Origin: Porticoccaceae bacterium UBA1989
GTDB lineage: Bacteria > Pseudomonadota > Gammaproteobacteria > Pseudomonadales > Porticoccaceae
Length of the DNA: 33,428 nucleotides
Direction of reading: 5' to 3'
NCBI GenBank assembly: GCA_002335945.1
Contig: DDDD01000099.1
Location: 1-33,428 of the forward strand
A model generated the notes under the pieces. It was not told the origin of the DNA and made no database searches. It saw only the letters and a program-made list of their open reading frames with translations. Within the stretch, counting starts at the first letter, position 1. Each line of letters begins with the position of its first letter. A program made the translations under genes and the position numbers. Positions 24,785 through 31,335 of the stretch are shown piece after piece.

Positions 24785-25999
24785 CTATGAATGGTTCGCG
24801 TCAGCCACAACACCGCTGGCCTTGAGTTGCTCAATTTGAGCCTCACCCAATCCTAAACTTTGCAGCACTTCATCAGTGTGAGAGCCTATTTCCGGCCCCG
24901 GCCATTCTGTGCCCCCGGGAGTGCCTTGCAACTTCGGCATCATGGCGGGAATTTTAAGTGGCTCACCATTAATTTCAACCTGCTCAAATAATTCTCGGTA
25001 TTTGAAATGGCTATCTTCCATCATGTCCGCAGCATTGTAGACAGGGCCACAGGGCACGCGATTATCTTCCAGAATAAGCATGGCTTCAGAGAGAGGTAGG
25101 CTCGCACACCAGCTAGCCAGCACCTGATCAAGCTCGGCCTCGTGAACGACTCGATCAGAATTGGTGGCATATTTAATATCCGTGGCCATATCGGCTCTGC
25201 CCACGGCAGTCATCAAGCGGGCAAAGATGGAATCGCCATTGCCGCCAATCACCAAGAATTTACCATCCCCACATTTGTAGGTATTGGTCGGCACGATACC
25301 GGTTACCGTGGTTCCCGAGGGTTGGCGAATAACACCAGCGCCATCATATTCGGGAATAACGGCTTCAAGCAGATTAAACATGGATTCGTAGAGCGCCACA
25401 TCAACCACCTGACCGCCCTCTTTATTATCTTTTATCGCCTCATCTCGCGAACGCAGGGCCATCAGTATGCCAATCACCGCATGGAGTCCCGACACCGTGT
25501 CGCCAATACTTAAATTGGGCCGCACTGGCGCTTCCCCCGGGTAGCCATTCACATACCGGAAACCACTGATGGCCTCGCAGGCAGAGGCAAAGCCAGCCTT
25601 CTTAGAATAGGGTCCGGTTTGACCATAGCCAGAAATACGCGCATAGATAAGATTGGGGTTATCTGCTCTAAGGCTCTCTGGGTCTAGCCCCCATTCTTCA
25701 AGCACACCAGGTCGGAAATTTTCCACGACTATGTCAGCGCTCTTGAGCAGCTGCTTAACGAGGTCGCGCCCCTCTGGGGTCTTAAGATTGAGCGAGATAC
25801 ACTTCTTATTGCGTCCAAGGCTGCGCCACCAAAGCGAGGTACCATCTTTAACCTCACGCCAGTTACGTATCGGGTCGCCACCTGGAGGCTCTACTTTAAT
25901 AACCTCGGCACCGAAGTATCCAAGCATGCATCCAGCAAAAGGACCGGCCAAAAGCTGACCCAGTTCGATAACTCTCAAGCCTTCTAGAGGTTTGCTCAT
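24785..25999 (-). CDS. Family III (CaiB/BaiF) CoA-transferase, atypical active site
   Basis: A 404-residue CaiB/BaiF-fold protein: RVIELGQLLAGPFAGCMLGY, AEVIKVEPPGGDPIRNW, VENFRPGVLEEWGLD, ARISGYGQTGPY and VPCGPVYNAADM are standard blocks. At the place where the family carries its catalytic Asp (GYDxxxQA in most members, as in the paralogue at 15243) this protein reads GFASACEAISG, that is Ala instead of Asp by eye alignment. This matches a sub-branch with GFxSxxEAMxG. Whether it transfers CoA by another residue, or does something else, is open. It is upstream of the AGXT-type aminotransferase. GGGA 6 nt before the ATG is the ribosome site. Confidence 0.85.
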   Translation of the reverse strand: MSKPLEGLRVIELGQLLAGPFAGCMLGYFGAEVIKVEPPGGDPIRNWREVKDGTSLWWRSLGRNKKCISLNLKTPEGRDLVKQLLKSADIVVENFRPGVLEEWGLDPESLRADNPNLIYARISGYGQTGPYSKKAGFASACEAISGFRYVNGYPGEAPVRPNLSIGDTVSGLHAVIGILMALRSRDEAIKDNKEGGQVVDVALYESMFNLLEAVIPEYDGAGVIRQPSGTTVTGIVPTNTYKCGDGKFLVIGGNGDSIFARLMTAVGRADMATDIKYATNSDRVVHEAELDQVLASWCASLPLSEAMLILEDNRVPCGPVYNAADMMEDSHFKYRELFEQVEINGEPLKIPAMMPKLQGTPGGTEWPGPEIGSHTDEVLQSLGLGEAQIEQLKASGVVADANHS

Positions 26000-26153
26000 T
26001 AGTATCCCGATATATCGTTGAAATGGCCGAAGATTCTAGCACCTGAAGGTGTAAACTAAGATAAATACCGAGGCAATGTTGAAAAACTCGAAGTAAAACA
26101 TCATTTTTTGTAGTCAAATCTGTAGTCTTTGTTCATAAAAACAAAATAAATGC

Positions 26154-26210
26154 GTCTCAAGAGACCCGCCACGGAACCGGCTACAAACTGACGACTCTAA
26201 ATTTTAGAGT
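26154..26210 (+). promoter_or_regulatory. Leader palindromes before the TPR gene
   Basis: Two perfect inverted repeats lie in the 228-bp divergent region: GTCTC-AA-GAGAC (26154-26165) and ACTCTAAA-T-TTTAGAGT (26194-26210). The second ends only a few bases before the AGGAG ribosome site (26217-26221), so it is either an operator or an mRNA hairpin near the start. No convincing -35/-10 pair could be assigned; the rest of the region is AT-rich. Confidence 0.4.
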
Positions 26211-26227
26211 TAATCTAGGAGCTGGTT

Positions 26228-27487
26228 ATGCCCATCAAGCAATATCCATCACAATCGCCCTCAATCTGCAGGGACAGAGTATTTAGAATTTCTGTATTGC
26301 TATTGGCAATAACAGCATCGCAATTTTCTTACGCACAATCCATCGCCGAACAAAAGCCTATTTCCGACCCTGTTGTCGACTATATGAACGCCATCGACAA
26401 TGTTGAAGCTGAGTACAGTGCCTACTCAACAGAGCTATCAGATCTGTATTTAGGCCTTGGAAAATCACTTTATTCCCGAGAAGAGTACGAAAATGCGCGC
26501 AAAGCCTTCCAAAGAGGCATGCAAATTGAGCGTGTTAACTATGGCCTCGACAGTTTGTCTCAGGCGCCCTACTTAGTATCCATTGCCGACACCGAAAGTT
26601 ACCTAGGTAACTGGGACGAATCACAAAAAGCCCTGGAAAACCTGTACACCATTAATACCAAGGCCTATGGCTCAAAAGATGTACGCATGCTGCCGGTGCT
26701 GGACCAGTTGTTGGACTGGTACATGGACAGCTACAAAGAGCGCACGCCTAGGGGCGGTTACTCCAACCTAGTTATCTCAGAACGCATTGCCGCACGGATG
26801 TACGACATTATCAATACAGATATGCCACTGGACGATCCAGAAGCGCCAGATCGCTACCGACGTTTGGGGTATCTGCAATATTTTATCGCCAACCATATTA
26901 AGCAGCATGGAGAGCCCTCAGAATCTGGCCTGAGCATATCCATGGCAGGCTCCTCAGGCCGTCCCAGCGACGCAACCACCTCCCATATGCACTTCCGTCG
27001 AGGCAAGCTCGCGCTGGAGAAAGTCATTGAGTCCCTGGTAGAGCAGCCCGACAGCACGGCGATAGATCATGCCCTTGCGATTGCTGAGCTGGGTGACTGG
27101 TATCTGGTATTCGGGCAAAGGTCTTCTGCTACCCAGGCCTATCAGCTAGCATCCGATGTATTGGACACCACAGAAGATCCCGCGCAGGCTCGAGCAGAGC
27201 TATTTGATGCACCGAGAATGATAGAATTCAGCATGAATAAAGGCAGTCAGGCAACTCAGGCAGATGAAATCGAGGATGCTCAGCTTGAACTGTCCATGAT
27301 GATATCCACCTACGGCGTGCCCAATGACATCGAAGTGGCTAATCCACCAGAAAGCTTTACTGACAAAGAACTGAGCGATCTGCGCAAAGATGTGCGCAGC
27401 AAACGCTTTAGACCAAAGCTCGTTAATGGGCTGGCTGCAGATGCCCCCTACAGCATGACCTACAATCAACCAACACCCCAGGGCTAG
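26228..27487 (+). CDS. Exported TPR-repeat protein
   Basis: A 419-residue exported protein. Residues 1-36 look like a long signal peptide (basic n-region, hydrophobic VFRISVLLLAITASQF, cleavage near SYA|Q). Residues about 60-165 contain TPR-like helices (YLGLGKSLYSREEYENARKA, then SYLGNWDESQKALENLYTI), and another helical pair lies around 285-310. The C-terminus (about 362-412: DLRKDVRSKRFRPKLVNGL...) resembles the C-terminal fold of TonB-like proteins, where an RFRP motif is followed by G and a strand. No enzyme motif is seen. It opens a co-directional series of envelope genes; AGGAG 6 nt upstream gives a strong ribosome site. Role unknown; a periplasmic scaffold is likely. Confidence 0.75.
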   Translation: MPIKQYPSQSPSICRDRVFRISVLLLAITASQFSYAQSIAEQKPISDPVVDYMNAIDNVEAEYSAYSTELSDLYLGLGKSLYSREEYENARKAFQRGMQIERVNYGLDSLSQAPYLVSIADTESYLGNWDESQKALENLYTINTKAYGSKDVRMLPVLDQLLDWYMDSYKERTPRGGYSNLVISERIAARMYDIINTDMPLDDPEAPDRYRRLGYLQYFIANHIKQHGEPSESGLSISMAGSSGRPSDATTSHMHFRRGKLALEKVIESLVEQPDSTAIDHALAIAELGDWYLVFGQRSSATQAYQLASDVLDTTEDPAQARAELFDAPRMIEFSMNKGSQATQADEIEDAQLELSMMISTYGVPNDIEVANPPESFTDKELSDLRKDVRSKRFRPKLVNGLAADAPYSMTYNQPTPQG

Positions 27488-27492
27488 CTACT

Positions 27493-27588
27493 ATAGATCG
27501 ATTAAATAGATCGATTAAATAGATCGGCTAAAATGGGCCGAATAAAATGGAACGACTGACATGGACCTAAAGAAATGGACCAATTAAA
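27493..27588 (+). repeat. 13-14-bp degenerate tandem repeat ending at the lipoprotein start codon
   Basis: Units begin at 27493 and 27506 (13 bp, ATAGATCGATTAA), 27519 (ATAGATCGGCTAAA), 27533 (ATGGGCCGAATAAA), 27547 (ATGGAACGACTGAC) and 27561 (ATGGACCTAAAGAA), all 14 bp. The seventh copy, ATGGACCAATTAAA at 27575, is the start of the lipoprotein gene. ATGs at 27533, 27547 and 27561 open frames of 8, 7 and 8 codons, each running past the next ATG before stopping; the last stops at 27585-27587, inside the main gene. The architecture repeats that of the puuD repeat. Confidence 0.85.
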
Positions 27589-28408
27589 AAGCCCCACAGG
27601 CCAACCTTCAGTGCTTAGTCTAATAGCAGCGCTAGCTATGGTGTTTTTACTCACCGCCTGCCAAATGCCCTCGCCAACGAACTCTTCAGGCCAGTCAGGA
27701 CAGTCTGGGCCATCAGGCCCATCCGGCGGAGGCATGCCTTCAAGCGGTGGTTCTTCATCACCCGGCGGTAGTTCCTCACCTCCTAGCGGGCCTCCATCCG
27801 GCGGTGAGCAAGGCGCCGGTAGCGAAGATGGAAGTACCGGTAGTGAAGAGAGTTCAGGAAGTGAAGATGGGAGCACTGGCAGTGGCCAAGAAGATGAGGG
27901 ACAGGACGGCGCCAGTGGCCAACAAAGCGCCGGCGGTCAGCAAGGAGAGAGTGTAGAGGGCCTAGATGCGCAACTTGACGCATCTTTAGAAGGATTTGAT
28001 GACAGTATGGGAGGTAGTTCATCCCAGGGACCGGACGAAATCGATATTCTAAGTCCCAGTGGTTCTACTGGTGTTGCTGCAGATAGTGACGAACCTCTCT
28101 TTGAAGAGGCCGACAGCGGCATCCCCGGTGAGAGCAATGCAGACATAGAACAGGCCGCACAACAGGGTCCGGAGGGCTCAGAGGGCGAAGCTGGTTCCCA
28201 AGGAACACCCGGTACCGAGGGCGAAAGCGGCGGCGGTTCTGGACAGCAGCAAGCAGATGCCAAGGTGATACCTATCCCCGAGGATATAGATGATGGTCAG
28301 GGTGATGATATTGTACTTCGCCAGATACGCGACGCAGCCATGAAAGAAAAAGACCCAGTGCTCCGTGAGAGACTCTGGGATGAATATAGACGAATCAAGA
28401 ATCAATAG
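27575..28408 (+). CDS. Acidic Gly/Ser-rich lipoprotein
   Basis: A 277-residue predicted lipoprotein. Residues 1-29 are a signal with lipobox LTAC (Cys29). Residues about 31-225 are low complexity: first Ser/Gly/Pro (SGQSGPSGPSGGG), then Gly/Ser/Glu/Asp with an internal duplication of SEDGSTGS (two copies 14 residues apart), then Gln/Gly/Glu. The composition is strongly acidic and disordered. The last 50 residues are ordered: VIPIPEDIDDGQGDDIVLRQ, then IRDAAMKEKDPVLRERLWDE and YRRIKNQ, a charged helical tail that looks conserved and may be the functional part. No known domain is recognised. The start is fixed by a TGA 18 bp upstream in frame; the start codon is in a tandem repeat and the Shine-Dalgarno is weak. 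Likely surface or periplasmic linker in the envelope cluster. Confidence 0.8.
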   Translation: MDQLKSPTGQPSVLSLIAALAMVFLLTACQMPSPTNSSGQSGQSGPSGPSGGGMPSSGGSSSPGGSSSPPSGPPSGGEQGAGSEDGSTGSEESSGSEDGSTGSGQEDEGQDGASGQQSAGGQQGESVEGLDAQLDASLEGFDDSMGGSSSQGPDEIDILSPSGSTGVAADSDEPLFEEADSGIPGESNADIEQAAQQGPEGSEGEAGSQGTPGTEGESGGGSGQQQADAKVIPIPEDIDDGQGDDIVLRQIRDAAMKEKDPVLRERLWDEYRRIKNQ

Positions 28409-28430
28409 ACGGTGCTGGATAATAACTATT

Positions 28431-29651
28431 ATGGAAAATAAACAACTTAGTCAAGAAACAGGGAGAGCCGCATTAGCAGCTCTGCTGTTGGCATCTGCGC
28501 TGTTCTCAGTACTCTTTACTGCACCCTCGGCCCTTGCAGCCACAGACAAGGTTACCTCATCAACAGCCCTAGTATTAAAAACCCCAGCAGCGCCTATTCC
28601 AGAAGCAGCGCTCTTAGACGTCGGTATTCCAACCCTTAATGATGGCCTCTACCTAACAGACGAAGACGACACCGTATTTCCAGAGGTGCGCTTTGCCGAG
28701 GCTATTTACTTCTCCAACCAGCTAGCCAAAGTCATGGAAAAAAGCGGAGCCTGGGGTGCTATTCGAGTAACCCCCAGCGAAGATATAGTCATGGATATCT
28801 ACATTACCGGCACCATATTGCAGTCCGATGGCGAAACCATGGACCTAAAAATCACCGTAAAAGATACCAGCGGCAAAACCTGGTTCAGCAAGAAATACAA
28901 ACAGACCACCGGCAAATATGCCTACGATCGTCGTTTAAAAAGCCTGGGTGATCCATTCCAAAATTTGTTTGTCCGCATTGCCAATGATGTACTCAAATAC
29001 AGAGAAAAATTCAGCGATGAACGGGCCATAAAGCTGCGCACCATCTCAGAGCTGCGCTTTGCAAAAAACTTTTCACCTGAAGCCTTCGATGAATATATTA
29101 CCGAAGAACGTAATGGCACCCTATCCATTAGCCGTCTTCCCGCTGAAAATGACAGCATTCTGAAGCGCGTGCGCAAAATTCGTGATCGAGACTACCTCTA
29201 TGTGGATACCATGCAGGATTACTACGACGGTTTCTCACAGCAGATGCACCTAGCCTACCAAGATTTCAGGCGCGCCTCTTACGATTCAGTGGTCAAGGCC
29301 CGTCAACTCGACAAGCAGGGTAATCGCAGGATTATTGCCGGTATCGGCTCCATTCTAGCGGGCATCTATGGACGCTCCCAGGCCAACACCCGCATGGGCA
29401 GCGATGCCAGTACAGCCACTGCCGCCGTGGGTGGTTTTATCCTTAAATCCGGCCTCGAGAAAAAACAGCAGGCAGCCGCCTACAATGAATCAGTGGCCGA
29501 AATGGGTTCCTCGTTAGAAGCCGAGATCGCACCCCAGGTAATAGAACTTGAAGACCGCACCGTGACCCTTACAGGCACAGTTAAGGTTCAATACGAGCAG
29601 TGGCAAGAACTGCTGCATAGAATATACAAGCAGGAGCGTGGCACCCTATAG
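28431..29651 (+). CDS. Exported protein of unknown function
   Basis: A 406-residue protein with a signal peptide of about 36 residues (cleavage after ALA). I chose ATG 28431 because it places the hydrophobic segment near the N-terminus; the frame is open to 28365 but that would overlap the lipoprotein gene and bury the signal. The mature part has an alpha/beta region (about 65-165: AEAIYFSNQLAKVMEKSGAW, MDIYITGTILQSDGETMDLK, WFSKKYK) that recalls CsgG/LpoB-like or transport-auxiliary folds, a basic helical region with many Arg/Tyr, and a Gly/Ala-rich stretch around 305-345 (IIAGIGSILAGIYGRSQANT). I recognise no defined family. It sits 22 bp after the lipoprotein gene and 13 bp before the TPR membrane-protein gene, so it is co-transcribed. 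Confidence 0.78.
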   Translation: MENKQLSQETGRAALAALLLASALFSVLFTAPSALAATDKVTSSTALVLKTPAAPIPEAALLDVGIPTLNDGLYLTDEDDTVFPEVRFAEAIYFSNQLAKVMEKSGAWGAIRVTPSEDIVMDIYITGTILQSDGETMDLKITVKDTSGKTWFSKKYKQTTGKYAYDRRLKSLGDPFQNLFVRIANDVLKYREKFSDERAIKLRTISELRFAKNFSPEAFDEYITEERNGTLSISRLPAENDSILKRVRKIRDRDYLYVDTMQDYYDGFSQQMHLAYQDFRRASYDSVVKARQLDKQGNRRIIAGIGSILAGIYGRSQANTRMGSDASTATAAVGGFILKSGLEKKQQAAAYNESVAEMGSSLEAEIAPQVIELEDRTVTLTGTVKVQYEQWQELLHRIYKQERGTL

Positions 29652-29664
29652 GGGCCGCCGCATT

Positions 29665-31098
29665 ATGGATAGACAGTCACCTATATCTCATTCAAAACAG
29701 CAGGGTAAGCAGAAGCTTGTGATCGGCCTGCTGTTAGTCGCCGTTGCCGCGGTGGTTTTATTGTTGCCCAACCTCGTCAGTGAACCTTGGATAGCGGGGC
29801 CCAGTGCTTCTGTTCCAGTGGTAGATAAAACTTCTGTAAGTCCGTCTACAGTTGCCGAGAAAACAAAATATCGACAGGACTCCCAGGCGGCATTGGCTCA
29901 GATTATTGCCACCCGTGATCGCCTCAATAACCAGAGCGTTAAACGCTGGGCCGACTTCGAATTTCGTCAGGCCGTGGCCCTAATTGAGCAGGGTGACGAA
30001 CAGTATGGCTACGGTGACTACCGGGAATCTCTAGATAGCTACCAACAGTCACTGGCACAGTTAAAAAACCTAGAAGAGCTGGGTCAGCAGACATTAACCA
30101 AGGCGCTGGCAGATGGCCTAGCCGCCATTGAAAATGCCGCCCACACCGACATCTCAATTGCCACTGCAGCAGCCAGCCTAGCCATGGCCATTGCACCAGA
30201 CAACAAACAGTCCCAGCAAATTGAGCAACGTGCCGCAGTGCTACCTGAGGTTATTGAACAGCTCCAGAGCGCAGATAAACTGCTTGCAGGCAAACAACTC
30301 AATGAGGCTAAAAGCGCCTACCAACAGGCGCTAGCACTTGATCCTCAACATATACTGGCTGCAGCAGCCCTAAGCTCCACTCAGCAAGCCATTGTCGAAG
30401 AGCGCTTTCGCAATGCCATGAGCCAAGGGTTTAGCGCCCTAGATAAAGATAACTTTGCCGCCGCTAATCAGGCATTTAAAAAAGCAGGCACTGTCTATGC
30501 CAACCACCCCTCTGTGGCTCAGGCAATGTCGCAGGTTAAAACACGTCAGTCACAGATTTTGGTGAGTCGGCAGATGGCCCAGGCCAACGGCCATGAGAGC
30601 CGCGAACAGTGGCAGCAAGCCCTAGATGTCTATCAATCATTACTGGCCACCGACCCCTCTTTAACTGCCGCCAAAGTCCGCACCATCCGCGTCAGGGTGC
30701 GTGCCCAGCTGGACAGTCAAATTAATAAAATTCTCGCAGACCCTCTAAAACTTGTGTCTTCCTCCCTTTACAGCAGCGGCCAACGTCTCCTGAAAGATGC
30801 CAGAGGTATTGCCAAACCGGGCCCCGTGTTAACACAGCAGATTGCCGACCTGAATAAAACCTTACGCCAGTCGCGCAACTCCATCGATGTTGTCCTCCAG
30901 TCAGATAGCCTCACTGATGTAACCTTATTTCGCGTTAAAAAGTTAGGCGCCTTCAAGCAGACCTCCGTTTTACTGAAACCAGGACGCTACATCGCTGCAG
31001 GCAAACGACTGGGCTATAGAGATGTAAGAGTGGAATTCACCATTACCGGCGAACCAATGCCCGACCCAATACTGGTAAGCTGTAGCGAAGCTATTTGA
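29665..31098 (+). CDS. Membrane-anchored TPR-like protein with PEGA-like C-terminus
   Basis: A 477-residue protein. A short basic cytoplasmic tail is followed by one transmembrane helix (about 18-37: LVIGLLLVAVAAVVLLLP), then a long periplasmic region. Residues about 55-370 are helical, with TPR-like units (QAVALIEQGDEQYGYGDYRE, LAGKQLNEAKSAYQQALALD, ALDVYQSLLATDPS). The end (about 410-475: SLTDVTLFRVKKLGAF, VLLKPGRYIAAGKRLGYRD) is a small beta unit like a PEGA domain. ATG 29665 is chosen because AGGGG lies 10 nt upstream; the GTG at 29638 overlaps the previous gene. It precedes the PEGA/formylglycine-fold gene, and the two may form a complex at the inner membrane. Function unknown. Confidence 0.78.
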   Translation: MDRQSPISHSKQQGKQKLVIGLLLVAVAAVVLLLPNLVSEPWIAGPSASVPVVDKTSVSPSTVAEKTKYRQDSQAALAQIIATRDRLNNQSVKRWADFEFRQAVALIEQGDEQYGYGDYRESLDSYQQSLAQLKNLEELGQQTLTKALADGLAAIENAAHTDISIATAAASLAMAIAPDNKQSQQIEQRAAVLPEVIEQLQSADKLLAGKQLNEAKSAYQQALALDPQHILAAAALSSTQQAIVEERFRNAMSQGFSALDKDNFAAANQAFKKAGTVYANHPSVAQAMSQVKTRQSQILVSRQMAQANGHESREQWQQALDVYQSLLATDPSLTAAKVRTIRVRVRAQLDSQINKILADPLKLVSSSLYSSGQRLLKDARGIAKPGPVLTQQIADLNKTLRQSRNSIDVVLQSDSLTDVTLFRVKKLGAFKQTSVLLKPGRYIAAGKRLGYRDVRVEFTITGEPMPDPILVSCSEAI

Positions 31099-31168
31099 AT
31101 AGAAAGCATAGAGGGCGAAGCTATTTAGAGAAAGAGCGAAGCGATATAAACAAAGAGCAAAGCGAGAA
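31085..31168 (+). repeat. Degenerate GCGAAGC repeats at the end of the TPR gene
   Basis: GCGAAGCTATTT occurs at 31085-31096 (over the last codons and first stop base of the gene) and again at 31115-31126. Relatives are GCGAAGCGATAT at 31136 and GCAAAGCGAGAA at 31157, giving a 21-bp period over the last three copies. The repeat crosses the stop codon into the intergenic region. Confidence 0.65.
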
Positions 31169-31304
31169 AGACTACTTAGTCTGTTGCATTTGTCAGAAAA
31201 TTATACGATCAAGCATAAATCTTTCTAACAAACAGCCATTAATGGAGTCAAAAAGTTTAGGGAACAGATTAGTCGTGCCTAAATTAAAAGCACACTAATC
31301 TGTT
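31169..31304 (+). other. Two inverted repeats before the PEGA gene
   Basis: A 6-2-6 palindrome AGACTA-CT-TAGTCT lies at 31169-31182. A longer hairpin pairs AACAGATTAGT-(C)-GTGC (31263-31278) with GCAC-ACTAATCTGTT (31290-31304): 15 bp with one bulged C and an 11-nt AT-rich loop. Neither is followed by a T-tract. Together they occupy most of the 237-bp gap within the gene series and may be a terminator variant, an RNA-processing site or a relic of a small mobile repeat. Confidence 0.55.
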
Positions 31305-31335
31305 AATCAAATAATAAAACAGTATCTGAAATACT

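Noticed and set aside
27502..28263. Several frames antisense or out of frame in the lipoprotein gene, rich in Pro/Ser/Leu
   Set aside because: They arise from the low-complexity Gly/Ser/Glu repeats; the forward frame has a lipobox, a Shine-Dalgarno-independent but plausible start and an ordered tail.
28365..28430. Earlier start of the exported protein of unknown function
   Set aside because: It would overlap the lipoprotein gene by 44 bp and put 22 non-hydrophobic residues before the signal peptide.
31095..31298. Possible 67-residue small protein overlapping the end of the TPR gene
   Set aside because: It starts with TTG inside the previous stop region, has no ribosome site, and its composition follows the GCGAAGC repeats rather than a protein pattern.
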